Notes: a model not told the origin generated them from the sequence alone. A stretch of DNA of 64,000 nucleotides from Puia sp. (GCA_031292515.1 JARLGZ010000269.1:186001-250000), one strand, 5' to 3'; positions 17,899 through 28,670 are shown, numbered from the stretch's first letter. Program-made: numbers and translations.

Positions 17899-18711
17899 TT
17901 ACTGGGACTGCTTAAGCTTCCCGAGGGATTGCATTTTTTCAAGTGTGGGCGAGACGCTTCCGCCCTTTTGTTCGATCGTAATGGCAAAGGCTTCGGCTTT
18001 TTGGGTGTTTTTCATTTTTACGATGAACTTCTCTTTATTTACGTCAAATACACCCAAATCCTTCGGTTTCCCATCAATCAACGCCCAAAGCTGGTATTGC
18101 TTGTCAGAAGGCAACTGAGGCATATTCTTCACGACAAGATATACGTTGGTTGACGCCGAATCCCAGTAAATATTGGCCGAAGATTTGGGCGCTGTCTGGG
18201 TGCCTACCAGGTTGACCACGGTGACATTTGGATCGCTTACTACTTTCTGCTCGTCGGCGATCTTGTTCAGAATGCTGTCGGATTTTTGCGCTCTCGCAGC
18301 CAGTTCCTGGTTGGAACTCCTTAGCTCCGCGTTCTGTTCGGAGAACCGGTACAGGAAATAGGCGCAGCCTATCAGCAAGACCACTGAGGCGGCCGCCATA
18401 AAACGTAAGAAACCGCCCTGGCGCATGGGACGCACAGGAGTTGTTGCTTTTTCCATGGTGATCGTTTTTGTTTGATTTAAAGAAGGTGGGTTTTGAATCG
18501 CTTCTAAAAATCGAACCTTAACACTTTCAGGTGGTTTTACGGCATTTGCGAGGGCAAATTTTTCGACGGATTCTTCAAATTCATCGCGGGCGGCTGCCAG
18601 CTCCGGGTATTCGGCGCAGAGACGCTCGAACTCTGCTCTTTCCTCTCCCGAGGCGAGGCCAAGCACGTAGCTTTCGACAATTCCGCTTACTATATAATCT
18701 TTGACGTTCAC
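17899..18711 (-). CDS. Membrane-anchored anti-sigma factor (RskA-like)
   Basis: 270 residues. The N-terminal ~80 residues form a helical cytoplasmic anti-sigma domain (ESYVLGLASGEERAEFE). One transmembrane helix follows at about residues 104-122 (FMAAASVVLLIGCAYFLYRF). The C-terminal extracytoplasmic part has a coiled coil (NAELRSSNQELAARAQKSD) and an RskA-like domain with YQLWALIDGKP. It should hold the sigma factor encoded 1 bp upstream inactive at the inner membrane until regulated proteolysis. The inducing signal is unknown. Confidence 0.9.
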   Translation of the reverse strand: MNVKDYIVSGIVESYVLGLASGEERAEFERLCAEYPELAAARDEFEESVEKFALANAVKPPESVKVRFLEAIQNPPSLNQTKTITMEKATTPVRPMRQGGFLRFMAAASVVLLIGCAYFLYRFSEQNAELRSSNQELAARAQKSDSILNKIADEQKVVSDPNVTVVNLVGTQTAPKSSANIYWDSASTNVYLVVKNMPQLPSDKQYQLWALIDGKPKDLGVFDVNKEKFIVKMKNTQKAEAFAITIEQKGGSVSPTLEKMQSLGKLKQSQ

Positions 18712-18712
18712 T

Positions 18713-19258
18713 TTACTGTAAAAATTCTCTTAGTTGCAATAATGCATTCCGGATACGGGTCTTGACCGTTCCAAGGGGGATACCCTCTATCTCAGCAATC
18801 TCTTCGTGTGTAAAGCCCTTGAAATAAGCCAATTCAACCAACACACGGTGCTCTGTCTTCAGTTTCTCAAGGACCTTTTTCAGGCCTATATTATCCACAT
18901 TCAACTGAGTCGTGTGCCTGGTTGTATCTGAATATACGTTATCAGGTAATTCTTGGTTTTTCTGACTGTTCTGGTAACTTTTGGATCTAAGTGTATCTAT
19001 GGAGGCATTCCGGGCTATATTCAGCATCCAGGTGAATAAACGCCCCTTCCGGGCATCATAACTTTCGATCTTTCTCCAGATATTGATAAAGACCTCCTGG
19101 AGGACGTCACTGGCGAGTTCCGCATCGTCGACGATTTGTTTGATAATACTGTACAATGCCCCGGAGTAATTATCATATAGGTATTTATAGGCCTGTTCGT
19201 CCCTTTTTTTCAGGGCCAGTATCAGTTCCTGCTCGTTATATGTTGTGCTAATACCCAA
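18713..19258 (-). CDS. ECF-family RNA polymerase sigma factor
   Basis: 181 residues. Region 2 includes YLYDNYSGALYSII, DVLQEVFINIWRKIESYD and FTWMLNIARNASIDTLR. Region 4 includes LAYFKGFTHEEIAEIEGIPLGTVKTRI. Both are standard for ECF sigma factors that direct RNA polymerase to stress or surface-related promoters. The anti-sigma gene begins 1 bp after its stop. gcvH lies only 9 bp upstream, so the sigma gene is probably transcribed with gcvH. Confidence 0.95.
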   Translation of the reverse strand: MGISTTYNEQELILALKKRDEQAYKYLYDNYSGALYSIIKQIVDDAELASDVLQEVFINIWRKIESYDARKGRLFTWMLNIARNASIDTLRSKSYQNSQKNQELPDNVYSDTTRHTTQLNVDNIGLKKVLEKLKTEHRVLVELAYFKGFTHEEIAEIEGIPLGTVKTRIRNALLQLREFLQ

Positions 19259-19267
19259 AATTTTATC

Positions 19268-19648
19268 TTAATGTACGATGGATCCGTAAGCGGCCGCATC
19301 CATCAGGGAGGAAAGATCAGCCGGATTTTTAACGCTTATTTTGATCATCCAGCCTTCTCCGTAAGGATCTGTATTGACGAGTTCCGGCGAATCGGCCAAT
19401 TTGGGGTTTACTTCCAGGATAGTGCCTGTGACCGGGAGATAAAGATCGGATACCGTTTTCACGGCTTCAACACTGCCGAATACCGTTTCCGCCTCCAGGT
19501 CTTTGCCGGCCGTCTCGATTTCTACGTACACGATATCACCCAGTTCCTGCTGTGCAAATTCCGTAATGCCGATTACTGCTATATTATCTTTTTCCTGCCG
19601 GATCCATTCGTGGTCTTTCGTGTAACGTAAATTTTCTGGGAAATTCAT
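19268..19648 (-). CDS. gcvH: Glycine cleavage system H protein
   Basis: 126 residues from the ATG at 19648 (MNFPENLRYTKDHEW); the ORF-track start at 19741 overlaps the preceding gene. The lipoyl-lysine is Lys64 in FGSVEAVKTVSDLY. GcvH shuttles the aminomethyl group between the P, T and L proteins of the glycine cleavage system, and H proteins can also serve in lipoate relay. None of gcvP, gcvT or lpd is nearby. The sigma factor gene follows after 9 bp. Confidence 0.96.
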   Translation of the reverse strand: MNFPENLRYTKDHEWIRQEKDNIAVIGITEFAQQELGDIVYVEIETAGKDLEAETVFGSVEAVKTVSDLYLPVTGTILEVNPKLADSPELVNTDPYGEGWMIKISVKNPADLSSLMDAAAYGSIVH

Positions 19649-19706
19649 GACAAAGAATTTTGAGTTGCACAAGATTACAAAAAAGGAGTCAAACCAAAAA
19701 CAGTTT

Positions 19707-20054
19707 CTAAAATCCCACCCTCTCAAAATATAACAGGACATGGTCCTTCAGGAAGTTCTCCTGCTCCGGCAGGCTCATGACTGGCAACGCTTTCAACTGT
19801 CTGAAATGCGGCCATCCGTCCTCGTCGACGCCCTCCACTTCATAATAGGAACTCTGGGAGAAAAGTGAACAGACAGCCACATGCATAAGGTCCTGTTTCT
19901 GCTCCTTCGAGAACTTTTTCCGGATGTCCCCGAATTCCTGTATCCCGACAAGAAAAAGGATCGCCTCCATATCCGGCTTCTTGCCGAATCTCTCCACCAG
20001 CTTTGCCTCGAGGTTCCACCACCGTGTCTGCAGATCGTCTTGCGCTTGTTGCAT
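19707..20054 (-). CDS. Small conserved protein of unknown function
   Basis: 115 residues from the ATG at 20054 (MQQAQDDLQTRWWNLEAKL); the longer ORF start has an atypical Arg-rich extension. The chain is mostly helical and soluble, with acidic stretch VEGVDEDGWPHF near the middle, and no signal peptide. I recognise no characterised family. It sits 58 bp upstream of gcvH on the same strand and may share its transcript. Confidence 0.7.
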   Translation of the reverse strand: MQQAQDDLQTRWWNLEAKLVERFGKKPDMEAILFLVGIQEFGDIRKKFSKEQKQDLMHVAVCSLFSQSSYYEVEGVDEDGWPHFRQLKALPVMSLPEQENFLKDHVLLYFERVGF

Positions 20055-20135
20055 CCGGCAAAGATAAAGGATATTTTGTCCCTTCCCAGCCACAGCCGTC
20101 CGCGACCGCAGCCGCAAGTGACCGCCAGTCCGCCA

Positions 20136-20468
20136 TTAAGATCTTTCCGCCACTACGGCTGTTCCATAGGCCAGGACTTCCGTAACCCCGTTCATGACCT
20201 CGTTGGTATCATAGCGCATATTGATAATCGCGTTGGCGCCCCTTTCGGAAGCATGCTGCAGCATATGCTGAAAAGCCTCTTCCCGGCTGGTTTCGCAAAG
20301 CTCTACATAAATCGGGATACGCCCCCCAAAAAGGGTTTGAAAGCCGCCAGCCACATTTCCCAGCAGGCTGCGCGACCGGACGGTAATGCCCCTGACGACG
20401 CCCAGACTCTGTCGGATGCGGTAGCCCTCTAACGTGATGCTGGTCGTGACCATTGATGGATCGATCAT
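20136..20468 (-). CDS. YbjQ-like (DUF74) putative metal-binding protein
   Basis: 110 residues. MVTTSITLEGYRIRQSLGVVRG, SLLGNVAGGFQTLFGGR and GANAIINMRYDT match the YbjQ/DUF74 family, pentameric proteins sometimes described as heavy-metal-binding without firm function. Met6 is an alternative start. It lies 81 bp before the small conserved gene and divergently from serS. Confidence 0.85.
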   Translation of the reverse strand: MIDPSMVTTSITLEGYRIRQSLGVVRGITVRSRSLLGNVAGGFQTLFGGRIPIYVELCETSREEAFQHMLQHASERGANAIINMRYDTNEVMNGVTEVLAYGTAVVAERS

Positions 20469-20541
20469 AAAAAAGGTTTTAAGGGTGATCGTAAGTGTTG
20501 AAAAGACTGAATTGCAGGATGAATTTAAGATTTTACATCGT

Positions 20542-20549
20542 TACCTTTG
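20542..20549 (+). promoter_or_regulatory. -7 box TACCTTTG of serS
   Basis: TACCTTTG fits TAnnTTTG and lies 15 bp before the serS ATG at 20565, implying a leader of about 10 nt. No clear -33 element was seen. Confidence 0.45.
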
Positions 20550-20564
20550 CCAAAATAGATAAAG

Positions 20565-21833
20565 ATGTTACTAGCGGGTTTTATACGCCAGCATCCGGAA
20601 CTGGTAAAGGAGAGGCTGGCCTTCAGGAATTTTAAGGAGACCGGCCTGGTTGATGAGATCGTCCGTCTCGATGACCAACGGAAAAAATTGCAACTGGAAT
20701 CGGATACGATCCAATCGAAGATCAACGCCCATTCCAAAGAGATAGGCCAACTGATGGCGAAAGGACAGAAAGCGGAAGCCGAAGCCCAAAAACAGGAAGT
20801 GGCTTCCCTAAAGAACGCACAGCAGCCGATCGGGGAGGCTCTTTCTGACGTAGAGACGGCCTTGAACGATACCCTCATCCGGCTTCCGAACCTGCCCGCT
20901 TCCATCGTTCCTCCCGGCAAAACCCCCGACGACAACCTGACCGTGCGCGAAGGAGGACCCAAACCGACACTTCCCCCCGGCTCGGCGCCGCACTGGGACC
21001 TCGCAAAAAAGTATAACCTGATCGATTTTGAGCTGGGCAACAAGATCACCGGAAGCGGCTTCCCGGTCTATATCGGCCAGGGAGCCAGGCTGCAACGGGC
21101 CCTGATCCAATATTTCCTGGACTACAACACCGCGGCCGGCTACACTGAATACATGCCCCCCCTGATGGTCAACGAGACTTCGGCCAGGGGAACGGGCCAG
21201 TTGCCCGACAAAGAAGGACAGATGTATTATGTGAAAGAGGACAATTTTTACCTGATCCCAACGGCGGAAGTGCCCGTCACCAATATTTTCCGCGACGAGA
21301 TCCTGAAAGAACAGGACCTCCCTCTCCGGATGACGGCCTATACTCCCTGTTTCCGGCGAGAGGCCGGCAGTTACGGCAAAGATGTCCGGGGGCTCAACAG
21401 GCTTCATCAGTTCGATAAGGTGGAGATCGTGCAGCTCGTGAGCCCGGACAGAAGCTACGAAACGCTGGACGAAATGGTGACCCACGTCGAAAAGCTGCTG
21501 CTCTCCCTGGAGCTTCCCTATCGCATCCTCCGGCTCTGCGCCGGCGACATGGGCTTTACGTCGGCATTGACCTATGACTTCGAAGTATACAGCGCAGCCC
21601 AGGAGAAATGGCTGGAAGTCAGCTCCGTCAGTAATTTTGAATCCTTCCAGACCAACCGCATGAAGATCCGCTATAAGGATGCAACCGGTAAGACCCAATT
21701 GCTGCATTCTTTAAACGGGAGCTCTTTGGCCCTGCCCAGGATACTGGCCTGCCTCCTGGAGAACCACCAGACTGCAAACGGTATCCGTCTGCCAAAATCC
21801 CTGCACGCTTATTTTGGCAAGGATTCGCTGTAG
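20565..21833 (+). CDS. serS: Seryl-tRNA synthetase
   Basis: 422 residues, full length. An N-terminal antiparallel coiled coil (residues ~30-100) binds the long variable arm of tRNA-Ser. The class II catalytic core carries motif 2 in TAYTPCFRREAGSYGKD and motif 3 in LNGSSLALPRILACLLEN. It charges tRNA-Ser (and tRNA-Sec where present) in the cytosol. It is transcribed alone from a nearby -7 box. Confidence 0.98.
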   Translation: MLLAGFIRQHPELVKERLAFRNFKETGLVDEIVRLDDQRKKLQLESDTIQSKINAHSKEIGQLMAKGQKAEAEAQKQEVASLKNAQQPIGEALSDVETALNDTLIRLPNLPASIVPPGKTPDDNLTVREGGPKPTLPPGSAPHWDLAKKYNLIDFELGNKITGSGFPVYIGQGARLQRALIQYFLDYNTAAGYTEYMPPLMVNETSARGTGQLPDKEGQMYYVKEDNFYLIPTAEVPVTNIFRDEILKEQDLPLRMTAYTPCFRREAGSYGKDVRGLNRLHQFDKVEIVQLVSPDRSYETLDEMVTHVEKLLLSLELPYRILRLCAGDMGFTSALTYDFEVYSAAQEKWLEVSSVSNFESFQTNRMKIRYKDATGKTQLLHSLNGSSLALPRILACLLENHQTANGIRLPKSLHAYFGKDSL

Positions 21834-22199
21834 AATACTGCAGCTAGGCTGAACCGTTATAAACCCGACTGTTTTATATAGGCTATGGATCGGGTTGCCC
21901 GCTATCTCCCCGCGCATACCGCAGGGTCATTAAAATCCCGTTAATTCCTGCGCCGGAAATCCCGGCGTTGACGATGGATTTCTTCTCATTCTACCGGTCA
22001 CGTTTGTAAAGAGCCGTTCATGGACTTCCCGCGGGTTGAAACCGTTCGGGCGTGCTGTCTAACGCTGCACAACACCCTCAATTTCCATTATCTTTAACAT
22101 AAACCTTTGTGAAAGATTGCGGATGCCATTGTCCCCATATCGGCTTCCTTCACATTTACAGTATTGTTTCAAAACTTTATTGATTTCAAAACTTTTTTT
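21834..22199. other. Intergenic region between serS and the outer-membrane protein gene
   Basis: About 365 bp. AACCCGA near 21858 can pair with TCGGGTT near 21890 across a ~24-nt loop but has no T run, so a serS terminator is not convincing. The last ~120 bp become AT-rich towards the downstream ATG. No clear promoter or gene was seen. Confidence 0.4.
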
Positions 22200-22850
22200 A
22201 TGAAAAAACATTTTTATCTGCTCTCCGCATGTGTTGCCGTTTGTATGATCTCACAGGCACAGATCAATCCGGGCGCTATCCTGATCGGGGGAAGCGTTTC
22301 GTTTAACGACGAATCGACAAACCAGGCGAATGGTCTCGCGACAAAGTCTACCGCTTTTTCCATCAATCCTTATTTCGGGAAAGCGATACGACAAAACCTG
22401 ATCGTCGGATTCGACCTTTTATACGATCATAGCCATTCCGGCAACAATGTTCCGGATCTGACCGGCAACGACTACGGGCTCGGTGTATTTGTCCGGAAAT
22501 ACAAATACCTGGGAAACCGCTTCTATCTGTTCGGGCAAACCCGCCTCGGAGGGACTTATGGCAAAACCAGTTCAAAGTCCGCGGATAACCTTGGTAACAT
22601 CGACGAAGCCGATACCAAGAGCTACTCCGTTTCCCTCGGCTTTATGCCGGGAATATCTTACGCAATCAGCAGAAAATGGCAGGTCGAAGCCACCCTCCCC
22701 AACCTCGCCTATATTGAATATACTCACGGGAAAACGACAAACTCGCCGTCATCCGCCGGAACCGACTATACCCAGCACGCCTTCACGGCGGGCAGCATCC
22801 TCAACAATTATCCGCTCACGCTTGGGATCAGCTTCCTGCTGAACAGGTGA
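22200..22850 (+). CDS. Predicted outer-membrane beta-barrel protein
   Basis: 216 residues from ATG 22200 (MKKHFYLLSACVAVCMISQAQ), which gives a clean Sec signal peptide cleaved after about residue 20; the ORF-track start at 22164 spoils it. The mature chain is made of alternating short beta strands with glycine turns (LIVGFDLLYDH, YGLGVFVRKY, LGGTYGKTS) and ends in a strand with terminal LGISFLLNR. It resembles small 8-stranded OmpA/OmpW-like barrels common in Bacteroidota. It has no recognisable partner gene. Confidence 0.75.
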   Translation: MKKHFYLLSACVAVCMISQAQINPGAILIGGSVSFNDESTNQANGLATKSTAFSINPYFGKAIRQNLIVGFDLLYDHSHSGNNVPDLTGNDYGLGVFVRKYKYLGNRFYLFGQTRLGGTYGKTSSKSADNLGNIDEADTKSYSVSLGFMPGISYAISRKWQVEATLPNLAYIEYTHGKTTNSPSSAGTDYTQHAFTAGSILNNYPLTLGISFLLNR

Positions 22851-22929
22851 CCCTTCGGTTCTTTACAACCTCGCTTCCCTAAGCTGCAATCATAACGGGG
22901 AAGAACTTATATGCAAAGACGAAAAAAGA

Positions 22930-22969
22930 AAAGAGGGTGTTCCCAAACTGGTTTGAGATCACCCTCTTT
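22930..22969. terminator. Bidirectional terminator between convergent genes
   Basis: AAAGAGGGTG (22930-22939) pairs perfectly with CACCCTCTTT (22960-22969) over a 20-nt loop, with T-rich flanks on both strands. It serves the outer-membrane protein gene (plus) and the small gene at 23090 (minus). Confidence 0.7.
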
Positions 22970-23089
22970 TATATTGATAACATCATAACGAATGCCATTT
23001 TATTTCCATCCTGCGATCAGGCATCTACCCCGATCGGGAATCCGTGATGGCCGGCCCTCAAAGAGGGCTTCCACTCATGGCATCATGCT

Positions 23090-23293
23090 CTACCAGCCTT
23101 GCTTGGCGATTCCGGCTTTGATGGCAGCCAGCGCTTTTTCTTCACCGAGCAGCGTGGTAAGCTTATTCCCCTTGCCATCGTTCCCTTGTGCCATATAAGC
23201 ACCCTTGGCGGTCTTGGTGATCACTGCATCCTTGATAGGAACATTTTTCTCTTTCGTCTTGACATTGTAGGCAGTGAGTGTGACAGTTGACAT
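23090..23293 (-). CDS. Small 67-residue protein of unknown function
   Basis: MSTVTLTAYNVKTKEKN begins a short basic protein with no signal peptide. The middle (DAVITKTAKGAYMAQGNDGKG) suggests small beta strands, and the end (GEEKALAAIKAGIAKQGW) is a helix. I recognise no named family. It has its own -7 box (23358-23365) and a small hairpin CCTGCC-TTT-GGCAGG (23311-23325) in its leader. It follows gyrB on the same strand. Confidence 0.7.
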   Translation of the reverse strand: MSTVTLTAYNVKTKEKNVPIKDAVITKTAKGAYMAQGNDGKGNKLTTLLGEEKALAAIKAGIAKQGW

Positions 23294-23357
23294 AATTATT
23301 TGATTTAATGCCTGCCTTTGGCAGGACAGGTTAGTAGAATCTTTGCTCTCTTCAAAG

Positions 23358-23365
23358 CAAAGTTA
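23358..23365 (-). promoter_or_regulatory. -7 box TAACTTTG upstream of the 67-residue protein gene
   Basis: Minus-strand TAACTTTG fits TAnnTTTG and predicts a ~60-nt leader containing the CCTGCC/GGCAGG hairpin. A clear -33 is missing. Confidence 0.4.
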
Positions 23366-23409
23366 TATTGTAATATTACAGATTTTTGCCTTATCCGGCT
23401 TTAATTTTT

Positions 23410-25425
<2,016 letters not shown>

Positions 25426-25438
25426 TTAATAAGGCTGG

Positions 25439-25446
25439 CAAATGTA
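25439..25446 (-). promoter_or_regulatory. -7 box TACATTTG of gyrB
   Basis: Minus-strand TACATTTG fits TAnnTTTG and predicts a ~40-nt leader before the gyrB ATG at 25392. The upstream -33 is weak. Confidence 0.4.
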
Positions 25447-25493
25447 CGTAAAATCAGGCGTCCGGCAGCTTTTAATCCCCTTTTTAACAGCTA

Positions 25494-25515
25494 TTTTATA
25501 CCCCTTTTATACCCG
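25494..25515 (+). repeat. Tandem 11-bp repeat TTTTATACCC(C/G)
   Basis: Two adjacent copies, TTTTATACCCC and TTTTATACCCG, followed by TTTTT, upstream of gyrB on its non-coding side. The second copy shares TATACCCGTTTTT-like sequence with the hairpin arms at 6933-6946. Confidence 0.5.
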
Positions 25516-25709
25516 TTTTTCCGCCATTTTCCAACCTTGCCGGACGGGGGGCGGCAAATCGTTTTTTGGGGTCGGAAGACCCCTGCTCTTCCTTTTTTTT
25601 GACCGGGGAATCGTCCTCCCGTATCGCATGCCGTATCCCCTTGCATCGCATCCATATCGTCACGGAATTGTCATAAAAAGGATATCGGGGCCGTGGGAGG
25701 TCCGCAGGG

Positions 25710-25739
25710 TTGTTAATTGTCGTTTGATCCGTAAATTTG
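25710..25739 (+). promoter_or_regulatory. Promoter of AraC-type regulator, TTG-N19-TAAATTTG
   Basis: TTG (25710-25712) is 19 bp before TAAATTTG (25732-25739). The predicted start of transcription is 25744-25746, immediately before the ATG at 25747, so translation is either leaderless there or begins at the ATG at 25795. Confidence 0.55.
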
Positions 25740-25746
25740 CCGTTCT

Positions 25747-26688
25747 ATGCACCAGCCTCCTGATATACTGACCCTGGCTTACAAGCAGCCCATCATGGTA
25801 AACGAGCTGGCACTCCTTTATGAAAAAGAGCGCCAGATTCCTGGCTCTGTGCAGGTAGCGATCAAAAGATACGAGAAACATCCGGCCTGGAACCTGGAGG
25901 ATACGGGTATGATGATTTATCACTACAAAAAGACCGCACCCGCCGAAAACTACCTGGAATTGCGTTTTTGTATAGCAGGCAATCTCTACTGCCGGAAGAA
26001 AGAAACCGAATGCGACTCTTGTAAGCTAAATGCCTCTTCGCGTTGCGAAGAACGTGTGGAAAGCATTGATATTCTTAGTTTTATGTTTTCCGCTGTACAT
26101 TTATCCCAATTCGTCAAATCCCAACGGATGGACGATACCATCCATGAAGACATTCTCAACTTCAAACATGCCTCTTCATTTTCCAAGATACTGTCATTAT
26201 GCGGCAGGACCCGGCTGGTGCTGGAAACCCTCCTGAATCACGCCTATACCGGCAGCCTGGAGAATATCTACACAAACGCCCAGAGCCAGATGCTCCTCTT
26301 GTATAGCCTGGAATGCATGCTGGGGGAAAAAGAAGTAGAAGGATTCCAGTGTAAATTCCTTGCCAACGAGGCTGACCGGGATAAGATCGTAAAGGCCCGG
26401 GAGGTATTGCTGCAGCATATCGGAGAGCCATTGACCATTAAGGAGTTGAGCCGCAAAGTGGCTATCAACGAATGTTACCTGAAGAAAGGATTTAAGGAGA
26501 TGTTCGGAACGACGATCTTCGATTTTTACCATAGCCAGCGTATGGAGCATGCCCGATACCTCCTGTACGAAAAAGGCCTGAGCGTGACCGAAGTCTCGAT
26601 CATGCTGGGTTATTCTTCCATTTCCCATTTTTCCACTGCTTTCAAAAAACACACGGGGATCAAGCCCTGTGCATTGCTGCTGCACTGA
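25747..26688 (+). CDS. AraC-family transcriptional regulator with Cys-rich N-terminal domain
   Basis: 313 residues; Met17 (25795) is an alternative start. The C-terminal ~100 residues hold the two AraC helix-turn-helices (LTIKELSRKVAINECYLKKGFKEMF and LSVTEVSIMLGYSSISHFSTAFKKHTG). The N-terminal domain has five cysteines in the run FCIAGNLYCRKKETECDSCK and SSRCEE, which could bind metal or sense redox state (inference). It is divergent from gyrB and convergent with the end of the heme operon, so regulation of heme synthesis is plausible but unproven. Confidence 0.88.
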   Translation: MHQPPDILTLAYKQPIMVNELALLYEKERQIPGSVQVAIKRYEKHPAWNLEDTGMMIYHYKKTAPAENYLELRFCIAGNLYCRKKETECDSCKLNASSRCEERVESIDILSFMFSAVHLSQFVKSQRMDDTIHEDILNFKHASSFSKILSLCGRTRLVLETLLNHAYTGSLENIYTNAQSQMLLLYSLECMLGEKEVEGFQCKFLANEADRDKIVKAREVLLQHIGEPLTIKELSRKVAINECYLKKGFKEMFGTTIFDFYHSQRMEHARYLLYEKGLSVTEVSIMLGYSSISHFSTAFKKHTGIKPCALLLH

Positions 26689-26722
26689 TACCTCTTTAGC
26701 GTGTTATCCACGATCGGCCCGG

Positions 26723-27259
26723 TCAGGGCGAAGTATTACTGATATGCATGAATGCCACATTATTCTCGTGATGACAGCTATTGCAGTTGCTGGTCAGGGC
26801 TTCCAGGTTTGTCTTTAAAGCCCGCAGGTCTTTTTGCTGAGCGGACGCGGCCAGGCTTTCCAGCGGTGCCTGCAGGTATTTTTGATAGAAAACCGGAAAG
26901 GGCTCTTGCAGTTTTTCGTTGGTAATCCGAAGCAATTGTATTTTTTCGGCCGTCTCTTTCAGTTCGTCAATTTCATAAGCCGACCTTTCAAAATCTTTTG
27001 CGGACACAGCTTCGGCAAGACGGTCGTGATGATATTTCAACTGCACCATAAATTCCCCCAGACCCGGTGTGAGCGCCCGCACGAGTGCGGTCAGGGAATC
27101 GACGCGTACCTGCCAATACCCGCCCGGATCGTCTTTTCCTCCATCGCCGCCGGTTACACCGCGCCGTTGCTCCGGACGGTCTCCCCCCGTATCCTGCCGG
27201 CAGCCGATGCCGGTCACCAGCCAGGAAAAAAGAAAAAACAGGACAAAAAGACTCTTCAT
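26723..27259 (-). CDS. Lipoprotein with C-terminal CxxCH heme-binding motif (cytochrome c'-like)
   Basis: 178 residues. A signal sequence with lipobox ends at Cys20 (LVTGIGC). The mature part is helical (HHDRLAEAVSAKDFERSAYEIDEL) and a single CNSCHHEN lies near the C-terminus, the arrangement of cytochrome c'/c556-type four-helix proteins. It should be a periplasm-facing lipoprotein carrying one covalent heme. It starts 9 bp after the hemL stop, so it is the last gene of the heme operon and a direct consumer of its product (inference). Confidence 0.75.
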   Translation of the reverse strand: MKSLFVLFFLFSWLVTGIGCRQDTGGDRPEQRRGVTGGDGGKDDPGGYWQVRVDSLTALVRALTPGLGEFMVQLKYHHDRLAEAVSAKDFERSAYEIDELKETAEKIQLLRITNEKLQEPFPVFYQKYLQAPLESLAASAQQKDLRALKTNLEALTSNCNSCHHENNVAFMHISNTSP

Positions 27260-27268
27260 ATCCTAAAT

Positions 27269-28555
27269 CTACAAAATTTCCGCCAGGCTTTCTTCCGCGG
27301 CCCGGATCGTCTGATCGAGGTCCTCCCGGCTAAGCGCGTTGTTCAGGAACCAGCTCTCAAAAGCCGAAGGAGGCAGGTAGACTCCCCTTTTTAAAAGGGC
27401 ATGGAAAAACTTTGCAAACAATTCATTACGGGCCTTCGAGGCGGACGCGAAATCGGTCACCGGGAGATGGCTGAAATGTACGCTGAGCATCGATCCCAAC
27501 TGGTTGATGCGATAGGGTTGTCCCGAGGCATGGAAGACCCTGTCCAGGCCGTCCCGGAGATAGAGGGTCTTCTCTTCCAACTCAGTATAGAGGGATGGAT
27601 TTTTTTTCAAAACGTTCAGCACGGTATACCCTGCGATCATCGCGATAGGGTTGCCGCTCAGGGTGCCGGCCTGGTAGACATTTCCGAGTGGCGCGATATG
27701 TTCCATGATCTCTCTTTTGCCGCCAAAAGCCCCGACGGGCATGCCGCCGCCGATCACCTTTCCGTAGGTCACCAGGTCGGCCCGTATACCCAGCCTTTCC
27801 TGGGCGCCCCCGGGAGCAAGCCGGAAGCCCGTCATTACCTCATCAAAAATGAGCAGTATTCCCTCAGAATCGCAGAGAGACCGTAGTCCCTCCAGGAAGC
27901 CTTCCGCGGGCAGGATACAACCCATGTTCCCCGCCACCGGCTCGACGATGAGACAGGCGATCTCGCCTTTATGCGCTGCCGCCGTTTTCTTCACCGCTTC
28001 CAGGTCGTTATAAGGAACCGTAAGCGTATCCTGTGTCACACCCGGCGTTACGCCGGGGACCGTCTGAATATTGAAAGTAGCCACCCCGCTGCCTGCTTTT
28101 ACCAGGAACGGGTCGGCATGACCATGATAATGACCCTCGAATTTCAGGATCTTATTGCGCCCCGTATAGCCCCTGGCCAGCCGGATGGCGCTCATACAGG
28201 CTTCCGTACCGCTGCTTACCATCCTGACCAGGTCTACACCCGGCGCCATGCTGACGATGAGTTCCGCCATTTCGATTTCCAGCTCGGTCGGCGCTCCATA
28301 GGAGGTAGAATAAGAGGCATATTCCTGGATGGCTTTTACGACAGGCTCATAAGCATGACCCAGGATCATCGGACCCCATGACGCGATATAGTCGATATAA
28401 CGGTTTCCGTCCACATCGTACAAATAAGCGCCCCTGGCTTTCTTCATAAAGACCGGCGTCCCCCCGACGCTCTTGAAGGCGCGTACCGGCGAATTCACGC
28501 CGCCCGGGATGCTTTTCTGAGCTCTTGCAAACAGTTCCTGGCTTTTTTCGAACAT
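27269..28555 (-). CDS. hemL: Glutamate-1-semialdehyde 2,1-aminomutase
   Basis: 428 residues, full length. PLP-dependent class III aminotransferase fold with the Schiff-base lysine in [17 protein letters not shown]. It converts glutamate-1-semialdehyde, made by HemA, to 5-aminolevulinate. It lies downstream of hemB across a 110-bp gap containing a palindromic repeat element, and the CxxCH lipoprotein follows after 9 bp. Confidence 0.97.
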   Translation of the reverse strand: MFEKSQELFARAQKSIPGGVNSPVRAFKSVGGTPVFMKKARGAYLYDVDGNRYIDYIASWGPMILGHAYEPVVKAIQEYASYSTSYGAPTELEIEMAELIVSMAPGVDLVRMVSSGTEACMSAIRLARGYTGRNKILKFEGHYHGHADPFLVKAGSGVATFNIQTVPGVTPGVTQDTLTVPYNDLEAVKKTAAAHKGEIACLIVEPVAGNMGCILPAEGFLEGLRSLCDSEGILLIFDEVMTGFRLAPGGAQERLGIRADLVTYGKVIGGGMPVGAFGGKREIMEHIAPLGNVYQAGTLSGNPIAMIAGYTVLNVLKKNPSLYTELEEKTLYLRDGLDRVFHASGQPYRINQLGSMLSVHFSHLPVTDFASASKARNELFAKFFHALLKRGVYLPPSAFESWFLNNALSREDLDQTIRAAEESLAEIL

Positions 28556-28591
28556 AGCTTATCTTTTTTACATGATAATTTGTGAATGTCA

Positions 28592-28670
28592 TTGTGAGTG
28601 GTGAGTAGACATATTTAAGTCTGGATCGTTTATAAAGCTACTGACCACTCACCACTGACCACTCACTATA
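28592..28670. repeat. Palindromic GTGAGTGGT element, locus 1 (hemB-hemL gap)
   Basis: Left arm GTGAGTGGTGAGTAG (28594-28608) is complementary at 14 of 15 bases to CTACTGACCACTCAC (28638-28652). A second copy CACTGACCACTCACTATA completes the right end. The 29-nt core contains TATTTAAGTC and TTTATAAAG, also found in locus 3. The right end runs into the hemB stop codon (TAG TGA GTG on the minus strand). The fold could act as a terminator or mRNA 3'-end structure inside the operon. Confidence 0.75.
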
